DNA of 64,000 nucleotides from Bacillus sp. BGMRC 2118 (GTDB lineage: Bacteria; Bacillota; Bacilli; Bacillales; SA4), in assembly GCA_008364785.1 (NCBI GenBank), contig VTTJ01000009.1, forward strand, positions 62,001-126,000, written 5' to 3'. Under the pieces are notes generated by a model. It was not told the origin of the DNA. It ran no database searches and saw only the letters and a program-made list of their open reading frames with translations. Made by a program: the position numbers and the translations under genes. This document shows, in pieces, positions 23,720 through 31,681 of this stretch (positions are counted from its first letter, which is position 1; the number at the start of each line of letters is the position of its first letter).

Positions 23720-25687
23720 ATGAATAAATTACTTCAAAAAGGGTCGGGTATTTACAATAAATATGTTGGCTTTTTCTTTTTAGCTGTCATCCTACTTTGG
23801 ATGAAAACGTATATTGTACAACTCACACAATTTAAATTAGGTATTGATAATACATTACAAGAGTTCTTATTATTTATTAATCCATTAGGTTCTTCTTTAT
23901 TGTTCTTAGGACTAGCCTTTTTCTTTAAAGGCCGTAGAAAATATATTGCGCTGTTAACAATAGATGTTCTATTAACGTCCCTATTATATGCAAACGTGCT
24001 ATACTATCGTTTCTTTAACGACTTCATCACGTTGCCAACATTAATGCAGACATCCAACTTTGGAGATGTAAGTGGCAGTATCACATCATTATTACAACCA
24101 TACGATATTTTATTCTTTATTGATATTATTCTTTTAGTTACAATCCTTGCATTCCGTGTTGTAAAAATTGAAAAGACAGATATGAGAGGATTAAAGCTAT
24201 CTGCATTATATGTAGTGGCGTTAATAATCTCTGGTATTAACCTTGGATTAGCAGAAGCTGATCGCCCTCAATTATTAACACGTGGTTTTGACCGTAACTA
24301 TATTGTGAAATATTTAGGTATGTATAACTACACGATTTATGATTCAGTTCAAAGTACAAAAGCATCAGCTCAACGTGTTATGGCGGACAGTGATGAAGTA
24401 ACAGAAGTGATGAACTATACAAACTCTAATTATGCTGAGCCAAATCCAAAGTACTTTGGAGCCGCTCAAGGTAAGAACGTTATCTATTTACACCTTGAAT
24501 CCATTCAAAGTTTCTTAATTGACTACAAGTTGAATGAACAAGAAGTTACACCATTTTTAAACTCATTGGCACAAGACTCAAACACATTTTACTTTGATAA
24601 CTTCTTCCATCAAACAGCTCAAGGTAAAACAGCCGATGCAGAATTTATGATTGATAATTCTTTATTTGGTTTGCCACAAGGTTCAGCATTTACAACAAAA
24701 GGTTTAAACACCTATCATGCTGCACCAGCCATTTTAGCTGACAAGGGCTACACATCGGCAGTATTCCACGGTAACAAAGGAAGCTTTTGGAACCGTGATG
24801 AAATTTATAAGTCATTTGGTTATACGAAGTTCTTTGATGAGAGCTATTACGAAACAAGACCGGAAGATATGGCTGAATATGGATTAATGGATAAGCCATT
24901 TTACAGTCAATCCATTGATCTTTTAGAAACATTACCACAGCCGTTCTATACGAAGTTTATTCCTGTAACACATCATTATCCATACAAGATGAATCAGGAG
25001 TTAACAACAATTGAACCACATACAACTGGTGATAAATCAGTAGATAACTACTTCCAGACAGCTCGTTATGCAGATGAAGCATTAGCCGAATTCTTCTCAT
25101 ACTTGAAGGAATCTGGACTATATGAAAACTCAGTAATTGTGATGTACGGAGATCACTACGGTATTTCTGAAAATCACAACAAGGCAATGGAGCAGGTACT
25201 TGGAAAGGAAGTAAACGAATTTGAAAGTGCTGGATTACAACGTGTACCACTATTCATCCACGTTCCTGGCATTGAAGGTGGCGTCAACCACACATACGGT
25301 GGTCAAGTTGACGTCATGCCAACATTACTTCACTTATTAGGTGTAGATACTCGTGATCATATTCAGTTCGGAACAGACTTATTATCAGAACAACATGATC
25401 AATTAGTTCCATTCCGTAACGGAGATTTCGTAGGGCCAACTTACACGTACCTAAATGGGAAATTTTATGACTCTACTACTGGTGAATTGATTGAGGATGA
25501 AATGAAACTAGAGGATGCACAAAAGTATCTTGCAAGTGCTGAAATGAAATTGTCTTATTCAGACAAAGTGGTCAACGGAGATTTGTTCAGATTCTATACA
25601 CCTGAAACATTTACTCCGGTTGATCGTTCCAAATACAACTATACTAAGCCTCAGGATTTCATACAAACTGAAGAACTTGAGCAATAA
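23720..25687 (+). CDS. Lipoteichoic acid synthase-type membrane sulfatase-fold enzyme
   Basis: This polyglycerolphosphate transferase of the LtaS family (655 residues) builds lipoteichoic acid from phosphatidylglycerol. Five membrane helices occupy the first 190 residues. After the signal-peptidase-like STKASAQ site the extracellular sulfatase-fold domain follows. The catalytic threonine is T304 in QGKTADAEF, with metal ligands E in HLESIQSF and D, H in MYGDHYG. Bacillus has several LtaS paralogues (LtaS, YfnI, YqgS, YvgJ); the sequence alone does not tell me which. It is monocistronic and has unusually even codon use typical of a well-expressed gene. Confidence 0.92.
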   Translation: MNKLLQKGSGIYNKYVGFFFLAVILLWMKTYIVQLTQFKLGIDNTLQEFLLFINPLGSSLLFLGLAFFFKGRRKYIALLTIDVLLTSLLYANVLYYRFFNDFITLPTLMQTSNFGDVSGSITSLLQPYDILFFIDIILLVTILAFRVVKIEKTDMRGLKLSALYVVALIISGINLGLAEADRPQLLTRGFDRNYIVKYLGMYNYTIYDSVQSTKASAQRVMADSDEVTEVMNYTNSNYAEPNPKYFGAAQGKNVIYLHLESIQSFLIDYKLNEQEVTPFLNSLAQDSNTFYFDNFFHQTAQGKTADAEFMIDNSLFGLPQGSAFTTKGLNTYHAAPAILADKGYTSAVFHGNKGSFWNRDEIYKSFGYTKFFDESYYETRPEDMAEYGLMDKPFYSQSIDLLETLPQPFYTKFIPVTHHYPYKMNQELTTIEPHTTGDKSVDNYFQTARYADEALAEFFSYLKESGLYENSVIVMYGDHYGISENHNKAMEQVLGKEVNEFESAGLQRVPLFIHVPGIEGGVNHTYGGQVDVMPTLLHLLGVDTRDHIQFGTDLLSEQHDQLVPFRNGDFVGPTYTYLNGKFYDSTTGELIEDEMKLEDAQKYLASAEMKLSYSDKVVNGDLFRFYTPETFTPVDRSKYNYTKPQDFIQTEELEQ

Positions 25688-25692
25688 TAACG

Positions 25693-25727
25693 AAACTGCC
25701 TATGATATTTTCATAGGCAGTTTTTTT
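25693..25727 (+). terminator. Terminator of the LTA synthase-type gene
   Basis: AAACTGCCTATGA and TCATAGGCAGTTT pair around a five-base loop, followed by seven Ts. Confidence 0.9.
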
Positions 25728-25804
25728 AATAGATAGCTAGATAGAAGGGGACCTACTATTACTCTAGCACCAGTTATAAAATGTACGTTTATATATCTAC
25801 TTAC

Positions 25805-25962
25805 CTTTTTCGGCGAATACGTTTTTATTCCAACTAAACAGTACTGTATTCAGATAAATTTTAAAATAATTCAACGAATTTCCGAATTTATTCGGCGAAA
25901 TTCAAAGATATTCCGACGAATCACCCTTTAAATCCGACGAAAACAATACTGTTTCAACCAAA
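25805..25962. repeat. 20-21-bp periodic array, TTCCGACGAA core (array IV)
   Basis: CGAA of the core falls at 25814, 25875, 25896, 25917 and 25938. The three last intervals are exactly 21, and degenerate copies sit at the intervening phases 25834 (CTAA), 25854 (ATAA) and 25958 (CCAA). The best copies read TTCGGCGAA, TTCAACGAA, TTCCGACGAA. The array abuts the hairpin at 25958-26003. Confidence 0.7.
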
Positions 25963-26003
25963 AGACGTAGTGTCCTACATTCGGCGGACACTACGTCTTT
26001 TGG
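25958..26003 (-). terminator. Strong hairpin downstream of the anti-sigma gene
   Basis: CCAAAAGACGTAGTGTCC and GGACACTACGTCTTTTGG form a perfect 18-pair stem with a ten-base loop. A smaller hairpin (AAAGGCA with TGCCTTT, 26023-26051) lies directly after the stop codon. T tracts are short, but these are the only candidates for ending the sigma/anti-sigma transcript. Confidence 0.6.
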
Positions 26004-26054
26004 AATCAATGAGCTCAGGAGCAAAGGCAATTCCCATAGAAAACTGCCTTTTCC

Positions 26055-27158
26055 CTACTCTATCACCTTTCCATCCTTACTTCTAATCTCAATCACATAA
26101 GGTTCATCCTTCACCTTACTCCAATTTTCTTCTTGCTTAATAAAGTCTTCAACTGTTGCTCGTATAGAATTTGCCCATTCCTCTGCATCTGGATCTGTAC
26201 TTGACAATTTGATTTTAATAAAGAAATACATCGTTTCATTCTTACTTTTATACCCAACACTGGAGACTTTATATTTTGTAAAGGTTTTTAATTCATAAGC
26301 AAAGGCTGAAAGAGTATCGCTCCATATTCGATAATGCTGTCTCTTTGCCAAATTAAATACTTTATGATTAACGGCAACATTCTCTTTTCCAGCATCTATC
26401 AATGCTTTTGAAACTTCACCTTTTATGTTTTCAATCTTTTCTTCACTTTCAACTGAAGGAAATTCAAGCGTAATAGTTTCCTGTCCAATACTTAAACTTT
26501 CCTCGTATCCGAAAGATTCAAGGACTGGAGAGATAATCTCTGAAATTTCATTCGTTACTTGAATTTCCCTTTCATCCTGAGCTAGTAATTCTGGATCCGG
26601 TTCCTTATATTGACGAACTTTCACATAATAGTTCTCGTATGTGGTTCCCTTGAATTTCTCTTGGTCAAGGAAGTCATTTACTATTTCTTTCACATCCCCT
26701 TCTATTTTCTCAATATCTTTGGGTGAGGCTTCCAGAAATACATAAAATCCTTCCTCCTTTCCTCCCACATGTTCTGCCACGTGATTGACCGGTATTCCTT
26801 TATCTCTTAAGTTCTCTGTAACCTGAATTGGTAGGTTTGATTCAGCTTCCATATTTTTTAATAATGTGCTGAGTGTAGGAATTTTCGAAATTACCTCTGC
26901 CATTGTTGGAGAAACAAAACCAGAGCCAATAAATAGGGCGATACTCGCTGCTGTAGCTAGTGTAATAATGGATGCTTTTTTTGCCACATCCCATTGTCTT
27001 TTTTTATCTTTACGAAAATCATTGTATTCCTGTTCAACTCTATGTAAACGATCCTGTGAGTAATTTTCCTCTTTATATGATTGAGGAAGTTCCTTTACAA
27101 ACTTTTTTAAGGATGCTGTAACCTGTAATTTTTCTAAATCATTCTTGTCATTATACAT
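26055..27158 (-). CDS. Membrane anti-sigma-type protein (DUF4030-like)
   Basis: This protein of about 367 residues has a short cytosolic N-terminal region of around 75 residues. One membrane helix follows (ASIITLATAASIALFIGSGF) and then a large extracellular part made of repeated alpha/beta segments, which I believe corresponds to the DUF4030 family. It overlaps the end of the ECF sigma gene, the standard arrangement of a sigma factor and its membrane anti-sigma. AAGGGTG precedes the ATG at 27158; GTG at 27167 is the alternative. The N-terminal segment probably holds the sigma factor; the sensed signal is unknown. Confidence 0.75.
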   Translation of the reverse strand: MYNDKNDLEKLQVTASLKKFVKELPQSYKEENYSQDRLHRVEQEYNDFRKDKKRQWDVAKKASIITLATAASIALFIGSGFVSPTMAEVISKIPTLSTLLKNMEAESNLPIQVTENLRDKGIPVNHVAEHVGGKEEGFYVFLEASPKDIEKIEGDVKEIVNDFLDQEKFKGTTYENYYVKVRQYKEPDPELLAQDEREIQVTNEISEIISPVLESFGYEESLSIGQETITLEFPSVESEEKIENIKGEVSKALIDAGKENVAVNHKVFNLAKRQHYRIWSDTLSAFAYELKTFTKYKVSSVGYKSKNETMYFFIKIKLSSTDPDAEEWANSIRATVEDFIKQEENWSKVKDEPYVIEIRSKDGKVIE

Positions 27159-27723
27159 GCAATTCACCCTTCATTTCACAGTTTCGACTTTCAATAAACA
27201 GTACACCCAGCTTTTTTCTTCCTCTTGCTAATCTTGTTTTGATGGTATTGATATTTTCATTCAATATTAAGCTTACCTCTTTTACCGATAGCTCTTCATA
27301 ATAATGCAGAAGCAGCGGAATACCTTGTTCCATAGGTAAACGATTAATGAGATCAAGCATTTCGCTTTTATCCTCATTTTGAATTAATTGAAGTATGGTT
27401 GTTTGTTGCAGGTCTACTACAATCTCATGATGTTCATCTATATTAACTTCTTCTTTTCTTGCGTTAACACGGTAAATATCAATTGCACGGTTGTAGACTA
27501 CTCGGTAAAACCATGCTCTAAAATTCCTGATTTCTTTATTTTTCATAATGCTTATGTAACAATCCTCTAGTGCATTTTGGACAGCATCTTCTGCATATTC
27601 CTTTGACCGTAAAATGACATAAGCTGTACGGAAAGCTGGTAACAAAAAATCCTCTACTAATAAGCTAAATGCTTCATGATCACCGCTCCGTATTCGATTT
27701 AGCAAAACTTTTTCAGCATTCAA
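27151..27723 (-). CDS. ECF-family RNA polymerase sigma factor
   Basis: This extracytoplasmic-function sigma factor has 190 residues. Region 2 is at about 20-85 (AYVILRSKEYAEDAVQNALEDCYISI and the NFRAWFYRVVYNRAIDIYR helix that melts the -10). Region 4 is at about 125-180 (LPMEQGIPLLLHYYEELSVKEVSLILNENINTIKTRLARGRKKL), containing the -35-binding helix-turn-helix. GGGGGG lies before the ATG with somewhat long spacing. It is translationally coupled with the membrane protein downstream. It is probably autoregulated, but I could not identify an unmistakable ECF promoter. Confidence 0.93.
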   Translation of the reverse strand: MNAEKVLLNRIRSGDHEAFSLLVEDFLLPAFRTAYVILRSKEYAEDAVQNALEDCYISIMKNKEIRNFRAWFYRVVYNRAIDIYRVNARKEEVNIDEHHEIVVDLQQTTILQLIQNEDKSEMLDLINRLPMEQGIPLLLHYYEELSVKEVSLILNENINTIKTRLARGRKKLGVLFIESRNCEMKGELHV

Positions 27724-27957
27724 CGTCTTCCCCCCCGTTTTTGTGTGTTCATATGTATGTCGGATTTACCTCTGCGTTTGGTTTCATATATTCAAAAAAA
27801 AGATATCTCAATTATACCTTTTGAATTATATAGTAGAGATTTTAAATCTAAAGGGCTGTTAGAGATTTTATATTTGACTTCCAATTCAGAACTAATTTAC
27901 TATTCTAAAATAACCACTCCTTCGTAAAAACCTAGATAAAATAGTAAAAATTACTTT

Positions 27958-27986
27958 TTGACAATAACATTTTAAGGGTATAACAT
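27958..27986 (+). promoter_or_regulatory. Promoter of the peptide transporter gene
   Basis: TTGACA at 27958-27963 and TAACAT at 27981-27986 are separated by 17 bases and lie 25 bases before the ATG with its GAGGAGG site. Confidence 0.7.
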
Positions 27987-28011
27987 TATATGTGTTAGAG
28001 GAGGTCATCTT

Positions 28012-29502
28012 ATGTCAAACATAAATAAACAGAAAATTGTGGATAGTGTTCCGCAGAAGGGATTTTTTGGACACCCTAAGGGACTATTCACCCTATTTTT
28101 CACAGAGTTTTGGGAACGTTTTTCCTACTATGGAATGCGTGCTATTCTCGTATACTACATGTATACCGAGGTTTCTAAGGGTGGACTTGGAATTGACGAA
28201 AACCAGGCTCTAGCCATTATGTCAATCTACGGTGCACTTGTTTATATGTCAGGTGTAATTGGAGGATGGTTTGCAGACCGTGTATTCGGTACATCCAACG
28301 CTGTGTTTTACGGTGGTATTTTAATTATGCTTGGACACATTGTGCTTGCTATGCCAGGCGGCTTGACTATGCTATTTATATCAATGGTACTGATTGTACT
28401 TGGTACTGGTCTATTAAAACCAAATGTATCAAGCATTGTTGGGGAAATGTATTCAGAAAAAGACGACCGTCGTGATGCTGGATTCAGTATCTTTTATATG
28501 GGTATCAATCTAGGTGCCTTTATTTCTCCGTTAATTACAGGGGAATTAGCGAAAACAAGCTACCACTTAGGCTTTAGTGTTGCTGCAGTTGGAATGCTGA
28601 TCGGGTTAATCCTTTTTGTCCTAACAAAAAAGAAAAATCTCGGTATGGCAGGAACAATCGTAGCCAATCCATTAACAGCTTCAGAGAAAAAACTTTATTC
28701 TCTACTTGCAGCGGCAGTCGTGGTAGTAGTTGGTGGACTATTAGCTTACCTAATTCCTAACGGATACTTTACCATCGATACGTTCATTAATTTAATTGGA
28801 ATTTTAGGAATTGGTATTCCAACAGCCTACTTCCTTGTAATGTACAATAGCAAGAAAACAACAGATGTTGAGCGTTCACGTGTCCTTGCTTACATTCCGT
28901 TATTTATTGCTGCGGCAATGTTTTGGGCAATTCAGGAACAAGGCTCAACGATTCTTGCATTATACGCAGATAAGCGCACTCAATTAGAATTCTTAGGTAT
29001 CACAATTTCACCAGCATGGTTTCAATCATTAAACCCATTATTCATTATCTTACTGGCACCAGTGTTTGCCTGGATGTGGGTAAAACTTGGAAACAAACAG
29101 CCGTCTATTCCTAAGAAGTTCTCTCTTGGATTATTATTTGCCGGCTTATCATTCCTTGTCATCTTAATTCCTGGTTATATTGGCGGTGAAGATGCTTTAG
29201 TTAGCCCTTTATGGCTTGTACTAAGTTACTTCATAGTTGTACTTGGTGAATTATTGCTATCTCCAGTAGGTCTTTCTGCCACAACCAAACTAGCACCTGC
29301 TGCGTTCTCTGCTCAAACTATGAGTGTATGGTTCCTCGCAAGTGCAGCAGCACAAGCAATCAATGCTCAGTTAGTTCGATTCTACTCACCAGCAAACGAA
29401 ACAATGTACTTCGGTACTATTGGTGGAGCAGCAATTGTATTAGCTCTAGTCTTATTCTTGATCTCACCAAAAATCCAGAAAATGATGAAGGGCGTTAACT
29501 AA
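28012..29502 (+). CDS. dtpT: POT-family proton-coupled di/tripeptide transporter
   Basis: This is a proton-driven oligopeptide symporter of the major facilitator superfamily, 496 residues with about 12-14 membrane helices. The POT signature is in place: FFTEFWERFSYYGMRAILVYYM at about residues 28-50 contains the ExxERFxYY motif, and GGWFADRVFGTSNAVFYGG follows. FYMGINLGAFISPLITG and the AIQEQGSTI segment in later helices also fit. It is monocistronic with its own promoter and terminator. It probably imports peptides as a nitrogen source. Confidence 0.93.
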   Translation: MSNINKQKIVDSVPQKGFFGHPKGLFTLFFTEFWERFSYYGMRAILVYYMYTEVSKGGLGIDENQALAIMSIYGALVYMSGVIGGWFADRVFGTSNAVFYGGILIMLGHIVLAMPGGLTMLFISMVLIVLGTGLLKPNVSSIVGEMYSEKDDRRDAGFSIFYMGINLGAFISPLITGELAKTSYHLGFSVAAVGMLIGLILFVLTKKKNLGMAGTIVANPLTASEKKLYSLLAAAVVVVVGGLLAYLIPNGYFTIDTFINLIGILGIGIPTAYFLVMYNSKKTTDVERSRVLAYIPLFIAAAMFWAIQEQGSTILALYADKRTQLEFLGITISPAWFQSLNPLFIILLAPVFAWMWVKLGNKQPSIPKKFSLGLLFAGLSFLVILIPGYIGGEDALVSPLWLVLSYFIVVLGELLLSPVGLSATTKLAPAAFSAQTMSVWFLASAAAQAINAQLVRFYSPANETMYFGTIGGAAIVLALVLFLISPKIQKMMKGVN

Positions 29503-29517
29503 ATACACAACTACAAT

Positions 29518-29548
29518 AACCTGGTCTAATGATAGACCAGGTTTTCCT
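29518..29548 (+). terminator. Terminator after dtpT
   Basis: AACCTGGTCTA and TAGACCAGGTT form an eleven-pair stem followed by TTCCTTT. It also reaches the stop of the convergent stay-green gene and could serve both. Confidence 0.8.
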
Positions 29549-29998
29549 TTATGCTTGATAATCCAGTGGAGTTCCCCAGTATTCAAATGTATTCAACTGT
29601 GGAAGTGAAGAATCAAAGTGAATCCAAATTGGTGCATATTCTAAGCTTGGATAGTTTTGATATAGACCTTTGTCACCGTATACGATGGCTTGGAGAGCTA
29701 ATGGGAGTTCACGTCTAAAGACCTCATTTCGTGTTGCGGCCATTTCAGGTCCAGATTTACCATCGACTGATACATATACATATAAGTACAGCTTTCCATT
29801 ATCCTCTTTCCACTCTGCCAGTACTTCATCTCTTAATTTTGTCACTTTATCAAATGCATACGATAACCCTACGGTTAAAAATAATTGTCCTGTATTATCA
29901 GAATGTGTTAATGTCATTTTCCTCCCTAGCACAGGCTGAAAGTACGTCACGTTGTCTCTATATTCAACAGAAAGCTTTTCTGGATTTAATTTTTTCAT
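29549..29998 (-). CDS. Stay-green (SGR) family protein
   Basis: This 149-residue protein matches the stay-green family, whose plant members remove magnesium from chlorophyll a. The shared blocks are TLTHSDNTGQLFLTVG, LRDEVLAEWK, FRRELPLALQAIVYGDKGLYQNYPSLEYAPIWIHFDS and LNTFEYWGTP, which correspond by eye to the plant TLTHSD, RDEVVAEW, RKELPVVLKAFVHGDG.L..NYPEL and WVYFHSN blocks. It has no transit or signal peptide. GTGAGG precedes the ATG. A Bacillus does not make chlorophyll, so the substrate must be something else, perhaps a metal tetrapyrrole or another metal complex; that is inference. Confidence 0.85.
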   Translation of the reverse strand: MKKLNPEKLSVEYRDNVTYFQPVLGRKMTLTHSDNTGQLFLTVGLSYAFDKVTKLRDEVLAEWKEDNGKLYLYVYVSVDGKSGPEMAATRNEVFRRELPLALQAIVYGDKGLYQNYPSLEYAPIWIHFDSSLPQLNTFEYWGTPLDYQA

Positions 29999-30112
29999 CG
30001 TTTACCTCACCACTCACGTGTTTTGAGTATTATATGAGGCGAATGCCATGACTGTTCCGTCTACTCTTCTTTTTATGTGCGTATAGTTATTATAGGTGAT
30101 ATTGTATAACTA

Positions 30113-30175
30113 AGGCTCTTTCCTAAAACTTTTTGGATTTTTACGAGAAAGCAACAATCTATACGAAAACAGCCT
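30113..30175 (+). repeat. Shortened copy C of the 189-bp repeat
   Basis: AGGCTCTTTCCTAAAACTTTT, the left end, is joined directly to GGATTTTTACGAG.AAGCAACAATCTATACGAAAACAGCCT, the right end; about 126 internal bases are absent. It has the same direction as copy A and faces copy D across the acetyltransferase gene. Confidence 0.8.
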
Positions 30176-30290
30176 TACATAAGCATTGTCCCTATACGAT
30201 ACTAGCTCATTTTCCCTGACAATAGATGCCCCGAAATCTAGATATTAACTTTGTATCTCGGCTTATCCGAAAGCAACCTTCTTCACAAAA
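30176..30290. repeat. GATGCCCCGAAA module beside copy C
   Basis: GATGCCCCGAAA at 30225-30236 and the following TTAAC..TGTA and CTTATCC.AAAGCAAC pieces resemble 16435-16500, which also adjoins a copy of the 189-bp family. The resemblance is patchy. Confidence 0.45.
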
Positions 30291-30318
30291 CAACCATAAC
30301 GAAAAAGGAGAATTGAAC

Positions 30319-30891
30319 ATGCAGCAAATTAAACTTCGTCCTTATAGAATGGAAGATGCACAAGCATTGTTATCCCTTCAACAAATAAATAAAGAACACA
30401 TTGGGCAATGGTCCCCAGTTATGGGAACTGATGAATTTTACACACTTGAAGGCCAGGAATCTAGAATAAGAGACTTTCTACATGATCAAAACGAAGATAA
30501 GAGATATGTTTTTGGTATTTTCTTAACTGGCGAACATTCCGAAACGTTAATTGGGGATATTCAATTTAATTTTGTAGTTAGAGGACCTAGGCAAACCAGT
30601 ATGATCGGTTATTTTATTGGAAAAGAATATAGTGGAAAAGGGTATATGTCAGAAGCGTTAAAGCTCGCACTTCAGATTGGTTTTGAACAATTACAACTAC
30701 ACCGGCTAACGGCAGGGGTCAATCCCGAAAACACTGCCTCCCTTCGAGTTCTTGAAAAAGCTGGTTTTAGGACCGAAGGGTTGGAACGTAAAAGTTTATT
30801 GGTACAACATGAGTGGAGTGACCTTGTTTTATATGCCATGTTGGCTGAGGAATATTTCGCACTTAAACATCAAAAAGACGAGAGGAACTAG
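30319..30891 (+). CDS. GNAT acetyltransferase, RimJ/RimL-like
   Basis: This 190-residue acetyltransferase has the RimJ/RimL-type layout: an opening strand IKLRPYRMEDAQALLSL, an internal MIGYFIGKEYSGKGYMSEALKLAL with the SGKGYMSEA acetyl-CoA loop, and the hallmark LHRLTAGVNPENTASLRVLEKAGFRTEGL. Members acetylate the N-termini of ribosomal proteins or detoxify small molecules; the exact substrate is open. AAAAAGGAG precedes the ATG at 30319; the frame extends upstream into the repeat module and that part is unlikely to be coding. It is the single gene between facing copies C and D of the interspersed repeat. Confidence 0.88.
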   Translation: MQQIKLRPYRMEDAQALLSLQQINKEHIGQWSPVMGTDEFYTLEGQESRIRDFLHDQNEDKRYVFGIFLTGEHSETLIGDIQFNFVVRGPRQTSMIGYFIGKEYSGKGYMSEALKLALQIGFEQLQLHRLTAGVNPENTASLRVLEKAGFRTEGLERKSLLVQHEWSDLVLYAMLAEEYFALKHQKDERN

Positions 30892-30906
30892 CTCTCCCGT
30901 CTTTTA
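30874..30906 (+). terminator. Terminator overlapping the acetyltransferase stop
   Basis: AAAGACGAGAG and CTCTCCCGTCTTTT pair imperfectly; the stop codon lies in the loop. The run is TTTTATTTA. Confidence 0.7.
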
Positions 30907-30909
30907 TTT

Positions 30910-31099
30910 AGGTTGTTTTCGTATAGACTGTTGCTTTTTCGTAAAAATCTCAGGTAGCCAGATTTTTACCTTAGTATCTAGTTACTACTATACATAAAAA
31001 GAGTTGCTCTTTTCTAATCCAACCCAGTTTGCTTCTAAAAACTGGTTGTACACCCAGCAATAATTGTACGAAAAGCAACAAAGTTTTAGAAAAGAGCCT
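30910..31099 (-). repeat. 190-bp interspersed repeat, copy D (inverted)
   Basis: The reverse complement begins AGGCTCTTTTCTAAAACTTTG and ends GTCTATACGAAAACAACCT. It is closest to copy B. The internal pairs GCTCTTTTCTAA/TTAGAAAAGAGC and GTAAAAATC/GATTTTTAC are preserved. It ends eight bases before the universal stress protein stop. Confidence 0.85.
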
Positions 31100-31106
31100 T
31101 TACTAT

Positions 31107-31544
31107 CTATTTGACAATAAATACGGGACATTTCGCCATCTGAACAACATTATGACTGACACTTCCCAGGAAAAACTCTCTGATTTTTCCTAGTCCTCTA
31201 CTTCCCATTACAATGACATCAAACCCTAGATCCTCAGCATATTTAATGATTTGCACAGCTGGATCTCCTTCGAGAATCTTTGTACCCGTTGGATTTGGGA
31301 GATGTTTTATTAGTTCTTTCGCTTCTTCTATTCTTGATTTTGCCGCTGCTTCTGCAACAGTTCTCATTTCCATAAGAGAGTAGGCTTCATAACTTCCGAC
31401 ATACGTGCTGTAAGCGATTACTGTAACAATCTCTAATTCAGCATTCTTATCATGTTGGGCAAGCTTTATGGCATATCGTAATGCTTTCTTACTTAATCCT
31501 GATCCATCATAGGCTACTAGTATTTTTGAAGGGTTATTTAACAT
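31107..31544 (-). CDS. Universal stress protein, UspA family
   Basis: This 145-residue single Usp domain protein is cytosolic. The ILVAYDGSGLSKKALRYAI start and the nucleotide-binding motif GSRGLGKIREFFLGSVSHNVVQMAKCPVFIVK near the end (G-2x-G-9x-G-S) indicate the ATP-binding class. GAGGATG lies before the ATG. It is monocistronic; the repeat copy D follows immediately and no ordinary terminator is seen after the stop. It is thought to help survival in stress or stationary phase; its exact role is unknown. Confidence 0.92.
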   Translation of the reverse strand: MLNNPSKILVAYDGSGLSKKALRYAIKLAQHDKNAELEIVTVIAYSTYVGSYEAYSLMEMRTVAEAAAKSRIEEAKELIKHLPNPTGTKILEGDPAVQIIKYAEDLGFDVIVMGSRGLGKIREFFLGSVSHNVVQMAKCPVFIVK

Positions 31545-31681
31545 ACATCACACATCCTCTATCTATCTCTGTTAAGGAAGGAGAAAATAACTTCCTTTCA
31601 CTTATATGTTAAGATAGATTTTCCATTTCCAATGTGATGTTTCTCACTATGTGTTTAAAAAATTTTGAAAAACGTGTGAAC

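Noticed and set aside
27745..27927. 60-codon plus-strand frame in the sigma factor promoter region
   Set aside because: No ribosome binding site and no recognisable protein features; it overlaps the likely promoter of the sigma gene.
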